NCBI RefSeq assembly: GCF_018531425.1
Contig: NZ_JAHBOI010000003.1
Span: forward strand, 186,001 to 250,000
Origin: Paenarthrobacter sp. DKR-5
Lineage (GTDB): Bacteria > Actinomycetota > Actinomycetes > Actinomycetales > Micrococcaceae
DNA: 64,000 nt
Reading direction: 5' to 3'
Each line of letters begins with the position of its first letter. The stretch's first letter is position 1. Below are positions 41,004-50,443 of this stretch, one piece after another. The notes below the pieces were generated by a model, which had not been told where the DNA came from, did no database searches, and saw only the letters and a program-made list of their open reading frames with translations. Made by a program: the position numbers and the translations under genes.

Positions 41004-44000
41004 TTCTTCAGCAAGTACGCGTTACCGCTGTCCTGGTTGCCCATGACGGCGCGCAGTATCTCCCCAGAACACTGGCGGCACTTGCCGCCCAAACCCGGGC
41101 GCCCGACGCGGTGGCCGGGATCGACGCCGACTCCTCGGACAGTTCCTACGACCTGCTCGCAGGGGCGCTGGGCGAGGAGCGCGTCCTCCGGTTGTCCCCG
41201 GCACGGGGAGGTTTCGGCGGCGCTGTCAAGGCCGGCCTGGCGTCCCTGACGCCTGCCTCGCGGGAAGGGGATGCCTCCGGGGACTGGATCTGGCTGCTGC
41301 ACGACGACGCCGCCCCGGACCCCGAGGCGCTGGCGGAACTGCTTCACGCCGTCGAGCGCGCCCCCTCGGTGACGATCGCGGGCTGCAAGCAGTTGGACTG
41401 GGACGAGCCGCGCCGGCTGATTGACGTGGGGCTCTCCGTGAGCCGCTGGGCCGAACGCGTCACCCTGATCGACCTCGACGAACTGGACCAGGGCCAGTAC
41501 GACGGCCGTAGCGACATGTTCGCCGTGAACAGCGCCGGCATGCTGGTGCGCCGGGACGTCTGGGAAGCCCTCAAGGGCTTCGACCCGGCCGTCCCGGGAG
41601 TGGGCGACGACGTCGACCTGTGCTGGCGCAACCGGCTCGCGGGCAACCGCGTCGTCGTGGTGCCCGGCGCCCGGATGTTCCACGCGGCCCACCGGCCCCG
41701 GGCCCTGGGCAACGCGGCGGCTGGGCGCCAGGCCCAGGTGCACCTGCGGCTGAAGCATGCCCCGTTCTGGCAGGTGCCGTTCCTTGCCCTTGGCGCCCTG
41801 CTGGGCAGCCTGCTCCGCTTCGTCCTCACGGTGCTCGCCAAGGACCCGGGCTACGGGGCCACCCAGTTGGTCGCCACGGTGGCGGCCCTGCTGCGCCCGG
41901 CCGCGCTCTGGCGGTCACGGCGCAGCGCGGCCCGGACCCGCACCGTCTCGCGCAGCGTCCCGCGCGCCCTGCGCACCTCCCGGCGCGACGTCTGGGCGCA
42001 CCGGCGTTCGCTGCTCGAATCCCTGGCACCCGAGGACGTCGTCGGGGACGGCTCCGGCAGCGACAGCCGCGGATTCGAGCCCAGCGGCGACTCCACCGAT
42101 GACTTCGCCGCTCTCGCCACCGCCGAGCGCGGCTGGGCCGGCACCGGCGCCCTGGTCTCTGCCCTGCTGCTGCTCGCTGCGTCGCTGATTTCCTTCTCCC
42201 GCCTGTTTGGCGCCGAGGCCGCCACCGGAGGCGCCCTGCTTCCCGTCTCGGACAGCCTGGGCGAGATCTGGCACAACGCCTCCGCTTGGTGGATCAGCCT
42301 CGGGCCAGGCTTCGCCGGCCACGGCGACCCTTTCGACTACGTCCTCTGGCTGCTCGGAGTGCTCGGCTTCGGCAACGCGTCACTGGCCGTCATCTGGACC
42401 CTGCTGCTCGCTCTTCCGCTCGCGGGCCTGGGTGCGTGGTTTGTCGCGGCGTCGCTGACCCGCCGCCGCTGGCCGCGCTTCGTGGCTGCGCTGGCCTGGG
42501 CAGCGGCACCGTCGCTGCAGGTGGCCCTCGGGCAGGGCCGGCTGGGTGCCGTGCTTGCGCACCTGCTCATCCCCGCCGTCGTCCTGGGGATGATCCGGGC
42601 GCTGGGACTGGCCAAGGGCGCAGCCGGGGCCCAGGCAGCGGAACCGGCTGAGCGCAGGGGCGCGGAGCGGCCGGCGAAGCCCGGCACGAACGGCGTCCCC
42701 TCCTGGACCGCGGCGGCTGCCGCCGGTCTCGCGCTGGCCGCGCTGGCCGCGTGTTCGCCGCTGCTTTTCCCGGTGGCCGTGCTGGCAGTGCTGGCAGTGA
42801 CAGCCCTGATGCCGCGCCGGGCCAAGACCCTTTGGTGGTCCCTGCTGCCGGGGGCAGCCCTGCTGCTGCCGTTCGTCCTTTCCGCGCTGCAGACTCCGCG
42901 GGCGCTTCTCGCTGATCCGGGAGTCCCGCTGCCGTTCAACCCCGCGCCCCTGTGGGAGCAGTTGCTGGGGCAACCCGTCCGGTTCGACGCCGCTGCCGGG
43001 ATCACCGGCCTGGGCGCCCTGCCCTCCGGCGGCGCCTGGGCGCTGGCCGCAGCCCTCGTGCTCGGCGGACCGCTCGTGCTGGCAGCCGCGGTGGCGCTGT
43101 TCGTGCCCGGCCGCTGGGCGTGGCTTGCCCGCGGATTCTGGCTCGTGGCGCTGCTCGCCCTCGCCGCAGGCTGGCTGGCGGGCCGCGTCCCGGCAGCCCA
43201 GACGGGCAACACCCTGGTCGCCCCGTTCCCCGGACCGGCTGTCTCGCTGGCGTGCTTCGCCCTGCTGGCGGCCGCCGTGGCCGGGGCTGATGAACTGCTG
43301 CGCCGCCTTGCCGGCCGCCGCGGGGGACGCGCGGCGCAGCCCGCGGTGCGCGCCGCTGTCGTCGTCGTGGCCGCGGTGCTGGCCCTCGTTCCGGCCCTGG
43401 GCACAGCTCTCTACACCGCGCGCAACCTCACCGACCCGGGCACCCCGGCCGCCGCCCTCCAGCCGGACGGCTCGGCGCAGGCCGCACGGGGCGCTGCCGG
43501 CCTCGGCACCGCCCGCGTGGTGGGTCCGGGCCCGCAGCGCACCCTTCCTGCCACTGCCACGGACCGCGGCACCGGCCCGGAGCAGAGCCGCAGCCTCGTG
43601 CTCAGCGTCGACGACGACGGCGCCGTGACCTCCGCGCTGATGCGCGGCGCGGGCACCACGCTGGACAGGCTCTCGGCGATTGCGGCCGCACGCGGCATCA
43701 CCGGCGCACCGGGGGCCGAAAAGGTCGCCCCGGATGACGCGGCCACCACGGACCTGCGCAGCGCCGTCGCCACCGTGGTCGCGGCTACCGGCGTTGACCC
43801 GCGGGCCAGCCTCGAGCGGCTCGGCGCAGGCTTCGTGGTGCTGCAGCACTCCAACACGGCCGCGGAACTCCTGGCCGGCCGCATCGACTCGGTGCCAGGC
43901 CTTGACTCCATCGGCCAGACCGACGCCGGCTGGCTCTGGCGCGTCACGCCGCCCGCTGCCGACGGGGTCAAGACCCCGGACGCGGTGTACCGCGCCCGCC

Positions 44001-44374
44001 TGGTGGACAGCCAGGGCCGGACCCTGGCCGGGATCAACTCGGAGCTGACCGACATCGACACCACCGTGCCGCGCGGTCCGGAGGGCCGCCAACTGGTGCT
44101 TGCCGAGCGCTCCGACCGGGGCTGGGCCGCGTACCTCAACGGACGCAAATTGACCTCCACCACCAGCGGATGGGCCCAGTCCTTCACGGTGCCCGCCTCG
44201 GGCGGTCATCTGGAGGTCAGGCATGACAGCGACTGGGCACCGTGGCTGGCAGCCCTGCAGATCATCGTGCTGGGGCTGACCGTCCTGCTCGCCGTCCCGC
44301 TGCGGGCCCGGCGCCGGCGGTCGGGCATCTCACGCGACGAAGGCGCCCTGCGCAGGGAAGGTGCACATGTCTGA
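41000..44374 (+). CDS. Giant membrane glycosyltransferase, family 2
   Basis: A protein of about 1124 residues with an N-terminal GT-A domain (VTAVLVAHDGAQYLPRTLAAL, then WLLHDDAAPD and GVGDDVDLCWRNRLAG) and a long C-terminal part with a dozen or more hydrophobic segments and Ala/Gly/Pro-rich loops. It probably adds a sugar to a lipid-linked wall polymer. The conserved GT-A strand lies upstream of the first ATG/GTG/TTG in frame (GTG at 41111). The frame must therefore begin earlier, most simply at CTG 41000, which overlaps the whiB TGA as CTGA, or ATT 41003; GGAAG lies eight bases before the CTG. Confidence 0.85.
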   Translation: MILQQVRVTAVLVAHDGAQYLPRTLAALAAQTRAPDAVAGIDADSSDSSYDLLAGALGEERVLRLSPARGGFGGAVKAGLASLTPASREGDASGDWIWLLHDDAAPDPEALAELLHAVERAPSVTIAGCKQLDWDEPRRLIDVGLSVSRWAERVTLIDLDELDQGQYDGRSDMFAVNSAGMLVRRDVWEALKGFDPAVPGVGDDVDLCWRNRLAGNRVVVVPGARMFHAAHRPRALGNAAAGRQAQVHLRLKHAPFWQVPFLALGALLGSLLRFVLTVLAKDPGYGATQLVATVAALLRPAALWRSRRSAARTRTVSRSVPRALRTSRRDVWAHRRSLLESLAPEDVVGDGSGSDSRGFEPSGDSTDDFAALATAERGWAGTGALVSALLLLAASLISFSRLFGAEAATGGALLPVSDSLGEIWHNASAWWISLGPGFAGHGDPFDYVLWLLGVLGFGNASLAVIWTLLLALPLAGLGAWFVAASLTRRRWPRFVAALAWAAAPSLQVALGQGRLGAVLAHLLIPAVVLGMIRALGLAKGAAGAQAAEPAERRGAERPAKPGTNGVPSWTAAAAAGLALAALAACSPLLFPVAVLAVLAVTALMPRRAKTLWWSLLPGAALLLPFVLSALQTPRALLADPGVPLPFNPAPLWEQLLGQPVRFDAAAGITGLGALPSGGAWALAAALVLGGPLVLAAAVALFVPGRWAWLARGFWLVALLALAAGWLAGRVPAAQTGNTLVAPFPGPAVSLACFALLAAAVAGADELLRRLAGRRGGRAAQPAVRAAVVVVAAVLALVPALGTALYTARNLTDPGTPAAALQPDGSAQAARGAAGLGTARVVGPGPQRTLPATATDRGTGPEQSRSLVLSVDDDGAVTSALMRGAGTTLDRLSAIAAARGITGAPGAEKVAPDDAATTDLRSAVATVVAATGVDPRASLERLGAGFVVLQHSNTAAELLAGRIDSVPGLDSIGQTDAGWLWRVTPPAADGVKTPDAVYRARLVDSQGRTLAGINSELTDIDTTVPRGPEGRQLVLAERSDRGWAAYLNGRKLTSTTSGWAQSFTVPASGGHLEVRHDSDWAPWLAALQIIVLGLTVLLAVPLRARRRRSGISRDEGALRREGAHV

Positions 44375-46004
44375 GAAGACGACGACGCCGGCGGACCGCC
44401 CCGCCGGCGAACGCCAGCGTTCCCGGCTCCGCAAGGCCCCGGGCAGCACCGCTGTCCTGGGTGTGCTCGCCGGAGCGGCAATTGCAGTGGCGGCAACCGC
44501 CCTGGTCGCAGCCGGCTCGCTTGCCGCACCCCCGGCGGCGCCCTCGTTCCCGGCACCGTCCGCGGCCGTCCCGGCAGGCCGGTCCGTGGGAGTGTGCCCG
44601 CAGCCGGCCCGGCTGCTGGAAGGGTCCGTCAGCGGCACCGACCCGCAGTTCAGCCCGGATTCGACCACGGCCAGCAGCGCCCTGAGCGCGCTGGTGCTCA
44701 GCAACGACACCGGCGTGCTGCCGGGCAGCCGGATCACGCGGATGGGGGCCGGCAGCCCGGCCGCGACGCTGGCCAGCCCTCCCGCGGCCGGCGCCGCCCC
44801 GGCGGCCGGACCGCCCAGTCAGAAGGCCGCCGTCGTGCGCTCCCTTCCGGCCAGCGGCACCATGATGCTCACCGCCGACCAGCAGGACGGCGAACAGCCG
44901 GCGGCAGCGGCCCTGATGCGCTACTCGGCGACCGACGGGGACCTGCGGGGCCTCGCCGCGGCGGGCTGCCAGCAGCCCTCGAACGACCTGTGGCTGGTGG
45001 GAGCCAGCACCACCGTCGGACGGACCGCCATCCTCAACATCACCAACGCCTCGCCGACGCCGGCGACAGTCAACCTGGACCTGTTCGGGGACAAGGGCGT
45101 CGTCGAAGCCGCCGGAAGCCGCGGACTGCTCGTCTCCCCGGGCAGCACCCGGTCGATCGTGCTCGCCGGCCTGGCTGCGAACCAGCAGAAGCTGGCCGTG
45201 CGGCTCAAGAGCAGCGGCGGCCCCGTCACCGCGACGATCCAGCAAAGCGTGCTGCGCGGGCTGGCGCCAGGCGGCGTCGAATTCATTGAACCGGCGGCGC
45301 AGCCCGCCCTGAGCCAGGTGCTCAGCGGCCTGGACCTGCAGGCGCCCGCAACAGCGGATGCCCTGCGCGGCAAGGACGGCTTTGCCGACGCGGCCGCGGC
45401 GCTGCAGGTAGCCGTCCCCGGCGCCAGCGACGCCGTCGTCGAGGTGCGCCTCTACGGGCAGAACGGCCAGCAGCCGCTGCCCGGCGGGGGAGTCTTCCGG
45501 GCGCCGGCCGGCGCCGTGTCCGAACTGCCGCTCACCGGGGTTCCGGCCGGCACCTACACCGTGGCGGTCAAGTCGGACACGGCCATCACCGCGGCGGCAC
45601 GCGTGGTGCGCGGGACGAAGTCCGACGCGTCCGTGGACTTCGCCGTCTCTGCCAACGGCGTCCGCCTCGGCGCGCAGCACCTGGTGCCGGTGCCCCAGGG
45701 CCTGGATTCCCGGCTGGTGTTCGGAGCCCCCGACGGGCAGTCGAAGATCAGCCTGGTGCCGGTGGCCTCGAACGGCTCACTGGGCGACGCGCGCACGCTG
45801 AACCTGCAGGCAGGAACCACCGCGGTCGTGGACACTGCCGCGGCCGGCGGCAAGGACGTGGCCGGGTTCATCGTCTCCGCGAGCGGAGCGGCGGCCTACG
45901 GCGCACAGGTGCTCACCGGCGGCGGCCAGCAGGGGATTTCCGTGCTCGGGCTCCCGCCGGCGGCGACAGGGCAGAGCAGCATCCCGGTCACTGTCGGCTT
46001 CTGA
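44367..46004 (+). CDS. DUF5719 family membrane-anchored protein
   Basis: A 545-residue protein of the DUF5719 family. A basic N-terminus and one membrane segment (about residues 30-55, GVLAGAAIAVAATALVAAGSLAA) act as a signal anchor; the rest is an extracytoplasmic beta-rich Ala/Gly/Pro protein with repeated modules such as LNITNASPTPATVNLDLFGDKG and DAVVEVRLYGQNGQ. It is always found behind the large GT2 gene in actinobacteria and may be its partner in wall assembly, but no activity is known. ATG 44367, with GGAAGG seven bases upstream, overlaps the GT2 stop by 8 nt. Confidence 0.85.
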   Translation: MSEKTTTPADRPAGERQRSRLRKAPGSTAVLGVLAGAAIAVAATALVAAGSLAAPPAAPSFPAPSAAVPAGRSVGVCPQPARLLEGSVSGTDPQFSPDSTTASSALSALVLSNDTGVLPGSRITRMGAGSPAATLASPPAAGAAPAAGPPSQKAAVVRSLPASGTMMLTADQQDGEQPAAAALMRYSATDGDLRGLAAAGCQQPSNDLWLVGASTTVGRTAILNITNASPTPATVNLDLFGDKGVVEAAGSRGLLVSPGSTRSIVLAGLAANQQKLAVRLKSSGGPVTATIQQSVLRGLAPGGVEFIEPAAQPALSQVLSGLDLQAPATADALRGKDGFADAAAALQVAVPGASDAVVEVRLYGQNGQQPLPGGGVFRAPAGAVSELPLTGVPAGTYTVAVKSDTAITAAARVVRGTKSDASVDFAVSANGVRLGAQHLVPVPQGLDSRLVFGAPDGQSKISLVPVASNGSLGDARTLNLQAGTTAVVDTAAAGGKDVAGFIVSASGAAAYGAQVLTGGGQQGISVLGLPPAATGQSSIPVTVGF

Positions 46005-46017
46005 GGGCGGCGGCCGC

Positions 46018-46509
46018 TCAGCGGTCGCTGCGGCGGTAAATCGGGTCCAGGGTTTCCGGGGCAACGCCGAGCAGCTCGGCTGTCTGCTCCACCACGACGT
46101 CGTGCACCAGTTCCCGGAGGTCCTCCGGCCCGAGCGCAGCCTGCTCCACGGGCCTGCGGTACACCGTCACGGTGGACGGGGTGCCGCGGCGGTGAGCGCC
46201 CAGCGGCGCCCGCTGCCCGGAGGCGACAAGTTCCTCAAGCGCCGGCGGAATCTCCTCCACGGCGAACTGCACCGCATCCAAAGCCGCGCCCTGCAGATCG
46301 TGCAGCCGCTCCGCCGAGTCCGTCACCAGGTCATCGAACTTGTCCATCCGCGTCCGGTATCCCGGCAAAGTGGGCGGCAGGAGCTCCCCGCGCAGCCCGC
46401 GGCCGTGCCGGTCCCGGTGCCGCGCCCTGAAGCTGCGCGCTGCCTGTCCGCGACCCCCGGCGGCCGTCAGCCGGACCGTGAAGGAGGGTCCGTTCTGCGG
46501 TAACTGCAT
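46018..46509 (-). CDS. Metallopeptidase-family protein lacking HExxH
   Basis: A 163-residue protein of the minimal MMP-like (PF06262) family. The conserved region DLVTDSAERLH, QFAVEEIPPALEELV and VHDVVVEQTAELLGVAPETLDPIY aligns with the family, but where zinc-dependent members have HExxHxxG this protein has VEQTAELLG, so it is not expected to be an active zincin. The actinobacterial branch beside whiB2 (Rv3259-like) seems to share this loss. ATG 46509 lies seven bases behind TAGAGT with no Shine-Dalgarno, so it is probably leaderless. It is convergent with DUF5719 and divergent from DUF3499. Confidence 0.8.
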   Translation of the reverse strand: MQLPQNGPSFTVRLTAAGGRGQAARSFRARHRDRHGRGLRGELLPPTLPGYRTRMDKFDDLVTDSAERLHDLQGAALDAVQFAVEEIPPALEELVASGQRAPLGAHRRGTPSTVTVYRRPVEQAALGPEDLRELVHDVVVEQTAELLGVAPETLDPIYRRSDR

Positions 46510-46632
46510 AACAAGAACTCTAATGCCCGGGACCGCTGCGGGCGAGAGCGGCCACTGCTCCGGGGCGCCACGCAGGCCGTCCGGCCGGCCAATGCCGGGC
46601 CGGTGGCCGCCAAGGCGGTAATCTGGACTGTC

Positions 46633-47016
46633 GTGGGAGCCATACGTCAATGTTCGCGATCAGCCTGCCGCCAAGCGGCCGTGGCCACGCTGACGTATGT
46701 GTACGCGGACTCCACGGCAGTGCTGGGACCGCTGGCCACGTACGCGGAGCCGCACTGCTACGACCTGTGCGCCGAACATGCCGGCCGCCTGACCGTGCCC
46801 CGCGGCTGGGAGGTGCTCCGGCTGGCCATGCCCTCGACTCCGCCCGGCCCCGGTCCGGACGACCTGCTGGCCCTCGCCGACGCAGTGCGCGAGGCGGCGT
46901 CGGCGGGCAGCGACCCGGAACCGGTGCAGCGCGAACCGAAGGGCTCGCTCGAGCCTCCCGCCGGTTCGGCCGGGCCGCGCCGCGGCCACCTGCGCGTGCT
47001 GCGCGAACCTTCCTGA
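46633..47016 (+). CDS. DUF3499 family protein
   Basis: A 127-residue protein of the actinobacterial DUF3499 family. It starts with the cysteine-containing QCSRSACRQAAVATLTYVYADS and continues CYDLCAEHAGRLTVPRGWEVLRL: four Cys and a His that could bind zinc. The C-terminus is Pro/Gly-rich. Function unknown. I start it at the GTG at 46633 because the conserved family begins with a few residues before RxCSRxxC; the open frame to 46603 adds nothing conserved. TAATCT lies eight bases before the GTG. Confidence 0.82.
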   Translation: MGAIRQCSRSACRQAAVATLTYVYADSTAVLGPLATYAEPHCYDLCAEHAGRLTVPRGWEVLRLAMPSTPPGPGPDDLLALADAVREAASAGSDPEPVQREPKGSLEPPAGSAGPRRGHLRVLREPS

Positions 47017-47138
47017 CCCCCCGGGCCCGCTGCACCGCGTCTGGGCCCCGGAGCCGCCCTGGCCGCTATCATCGCGGCCGCGCGTTAGGCTTGGAGGGCG
47101 CACGCCGCACCCGAACCAGCCGCCTAGGAGCCCATCCC

Positions 47139-47375
47139 ATGCCTCACCTCAGCCCGGAGCTGCTCGCCGTCCTCCGCTGCCCCGTCACGGGCGCGCCGCT
47201 GGCCGTGGACGGCGACGACCTCGTTGCGACAGTCCCCGGGCCGGACGGCAGCATCCCGCGCTACCGCATCGAGGACGGCATCCCGCTGCTGCTGGCGCCG
47301 GAGGTGCTGGACTCCGCGGCCGACGCCGGATCCGATCAGCACGACGGCGCGGGCTCCCCCGCGCCCCGTTCCTAG
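47139..47375 (+). CDS. Trm112 family protein
   Basis: A 78-residue Trm112-like protein. LLAVLRCPVTGAPL and RYRIEDGIPLLL are the family core. The bacterial four-Cys zinc ribbon is reduced to a single Cys here, as in many actinobacterial members. Trm112 proteins activate methyltransferases in eukaryotes and archaea; the bacterial role is less clear. ATG 47139 follows GGAG eight bases upstream. The position between DUF3499 and ahcY matches the conserved actinobacterial order, in which a phosphomannomutase gene often sits between them; that gene is missing here. Confidence 0.85.
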   Translation: MPHLSPELLAVLRCPVTGAPLAVDGDDLVATVPGPDGSIPRYRIEDGIPLLLAPEVLDSAADAGSDQHDGAGSPAPRS

Positions 47376-47383
47376 GCTCCGCC

Positions 47384-47433
47384 CCCGTACCAACAGGGCC
47401 CCAGTACCAACAGGGCCCCAGCACCATCAGGCC
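47384..47433 (+). repeat. 17-bp tandem repeat upstream of ahcY
   Basis: CCCGTACCAACAGGGCC (47384-47400) is followed by CCAGTACCAACAGGGCC (47401-47417) and a degenerate third unit CCAGCACCATCAGGCC (47418-47433). It fills half of the 99-bp gap before ahcY and ends 41 nt before its ATG. It could affect the ahcY promoter or leader; copy number may vary by slippage. Confidence 0.75.
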
Positions 47434-47474
47434 AGCACTACCACCAGCTGCACACCGTTCCGGAAGGACTCCCG

Positions 47475-48950
<1,476 letters not shown>

Positions 48951-48959
48951 GCTTCGGGG

Positions 48960-48989
48960 CCGGGGAGCCGCGTCCGCGCGGCTCCCCGG
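48960..48989 (+). terminator. ahcY terminator hairpin
   Basis: CCGGGGAGCCGCG (48960-48972) pairs perfectly with CGCGGCTCCCCGG (48977-48989) over a TCCG loop, 9 nt behind the ahcY stop. No U-tract follows. A second small hairpin CGCCCCG-CCG-CGGGGCG lies at 49034-49050, before the next promoter. Confidence 0.75.
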
Positions 48990-49065
48990 ACACCACCGGA
49001 AGACCTGCAGCATAATGTTGCCGCACTGCAACGCGCCCCGCCGCGGGGCGGCGTCCCGGGTGCCG

Positions 49066-49071
49066 TAAAAT
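49066..49071 (+). promoter_or_regulatory. -10 box of the L,D-transpeptidase gene
   Basis: TAAAAT, near-consensus for the sigma-A -10, lies 68 nt before the ATG of the transpeptidase gene, just behind a small GC hairpin. No clear -35 is seen. Confidence 0.4.
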
Positions 49072-49138
49072 TAAAGGGCAGTCACAGCGGCTGCGCCCAG
49101 TGTGGGGGGATGCCCGCGGGCACCGAGGCGGAGACAGT

Positions 49139-50368
49139 ATGGCTGAGAAGACAACCCGAACCCGATGGAAGATCGGCGCGCTCGTCGCGGCCGGAGCGCT
49201 CGTGCTCGCCGGCGGCATTGGCGTGGCCACAGCGCCCTCCTGGGCGCGCAGCCCGATCGGATCCGAGGCTTCAGCTCCTGCCCGGGCGGTCCCCGGATTC
49301 GCCGCCCCCGTGGTCAAGCCCGTGCAGATCGGCGCCACGCCCGTCGACGGGGCCCAGCACGTCAACCCGGCACTGCCGGTGGAGGCGAAGGCCGCCGGCG
49401 GCAAAATCACCAACGTGAGCCTGGTGGCCGACGACGGCACCGAGGTGCAGGGCACCACCAGCGCGGACGGCTCGACCTGGACCGCCAAGGGTCCGCTTGC
49501 CTTCAACGCCACCTACACCTGGAACTTCACCGCCGTGGACGGCGCGGGCCGCGAAACCAAGAAGACCGAGACCTTCCAGACAGTGCCCACGCTGTACGAA
49601 GCTGATGCGGCCATCTACCCGCAGGACGGCCAGCAGGTCGGGGTGGCCCAGCCCATCGAGATCAACTTCAGCGAGCCGGTGACGAACAAGGCAGCCGTGG
49701 AGAAGGCCATCAAAATCACGACGACGTCGCACCAGGCCGGCGCCTTCCACTGGTACAGCGACAAAAAGGTCCGCTACCGGGCGAAGGACTTCTGGGCCGC
49801 GCACAGCACGATCACCGTCGCGATGAACCTGTTCGGCGTCGACTTCGGCGGCGGCCAGATCGGCAACTTCAACAAGACCATCAGCATCCCGATCGGGGAC
49901 AAGAAGGTCGCCATTGCGGACGCCACGGCGATGAAGATGACCGTGAGCATCAACGACAAGCCGGCGGGCAGCTGGCCGGTCACGATGGGGGACAAGCGGT
50001 TCCCCTCCGCCCGCGGATACCTGGTGCTGATGGGGCACCAGCGCAAGGCGCACTTCGTCGCGGCGACCATCGGCCTCAAGCCCGGGGACCCCGCCAACTA
50101 CGGTGAACTGGACGTCAACTACGCCACCCGCCTGACCTGGAGCGGCGAGTTCATCCACCAGGCCACGGACACCGCACTGCCGTACCTCGGGGTCATCAAC
50201 CTCTCCCACGGCTGCATCGGCATGAGCGCGCAGGGCGCCGGCTGGGTGTTCAACCACATGGGCGTGGGCGACGTCGTCAAGGTAGTCAACACCAAGGGCG
50301 ACTACGCGGACCACACAGACGGCTTCGGGGACTGGAACATCCCCTGGGCGCAGTACGCCAAGCGCTGA
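49139..50368 (+). CDS. L,D-transpeptidase with Ig-like domains
   Basis: A 409-residue exported protein that should form 3-3 crosslinks in peptidoglycan or attach proteins to it. A basic N-terminus and hydrophobic segment (about residues 11-32) form a signal anchor. Two Ig-like domains follow (VNPALPVEAKAAGGKITNVSLV and EINFSEPVTNKAAVEKAIKI), then the YkuD domain with FIHQATDT and the catalytic SHGCIGMS, Cys near residue 358. The C-terminal DGFGDWNIPWAQY is typical of the mycobacterial LdtMt2 type. ATG 49139 follows GGAG five bases upstream. Confidence 0.93.
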   Translation: MAEKTTRTRWKIGALVAAGALVLAGGIGVATAPSWARSPIGSEASAPARAVPGFAAPVVKPVQIGATPVDGAQHVNPALPVEAKAAGGKITNVSLVADDGTEVQGTTSADGSTWTAKGPLAFNATYTWNFTAVDGAGRETKKTETFQTVPTLYEADAAIYPQDGQQVGVAQPIEINFSEPVTNKAAVEKAIKITTTSHQAGAFHWYSDKKVRYRAKDFWAAHSTITVAMNLFGVDFGGGQIGNFNKTISIPIGDKKVAIADATAMKMTVSINDKPAGSWPVTMGDKRFPSARGYLVLMGHQRKAHFVAATIGLKPGDPANYGELDVNYATRLTWSGEFIHQATDTALPYLGVINLSHGCIGMSAQGAGWVFNHMGVGDVVKVVNTKGDYADHTDGFGDWNIPWAQYAKR

Positions 50369-50443
50369 TCCGGCCGGCCGGTTATTCCCGCCGGTGTGCT
50401 GAAGGGTGGCCGCTGGCGTGCTGCTGATGTGCTGCGGAACGGG

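Noticed and set aside
42380-44224. 614-codon antisense frame over the GT2 gene
   Set aside because: Same shadow effect; no domain and the sense frame is clearly coding.
47376-47474. SAH riboswitch before ahcY
   Set aside because: The 99-nt gap is filled by a tandem repeat and shows none of the conserved pseudoknot core I would expect.
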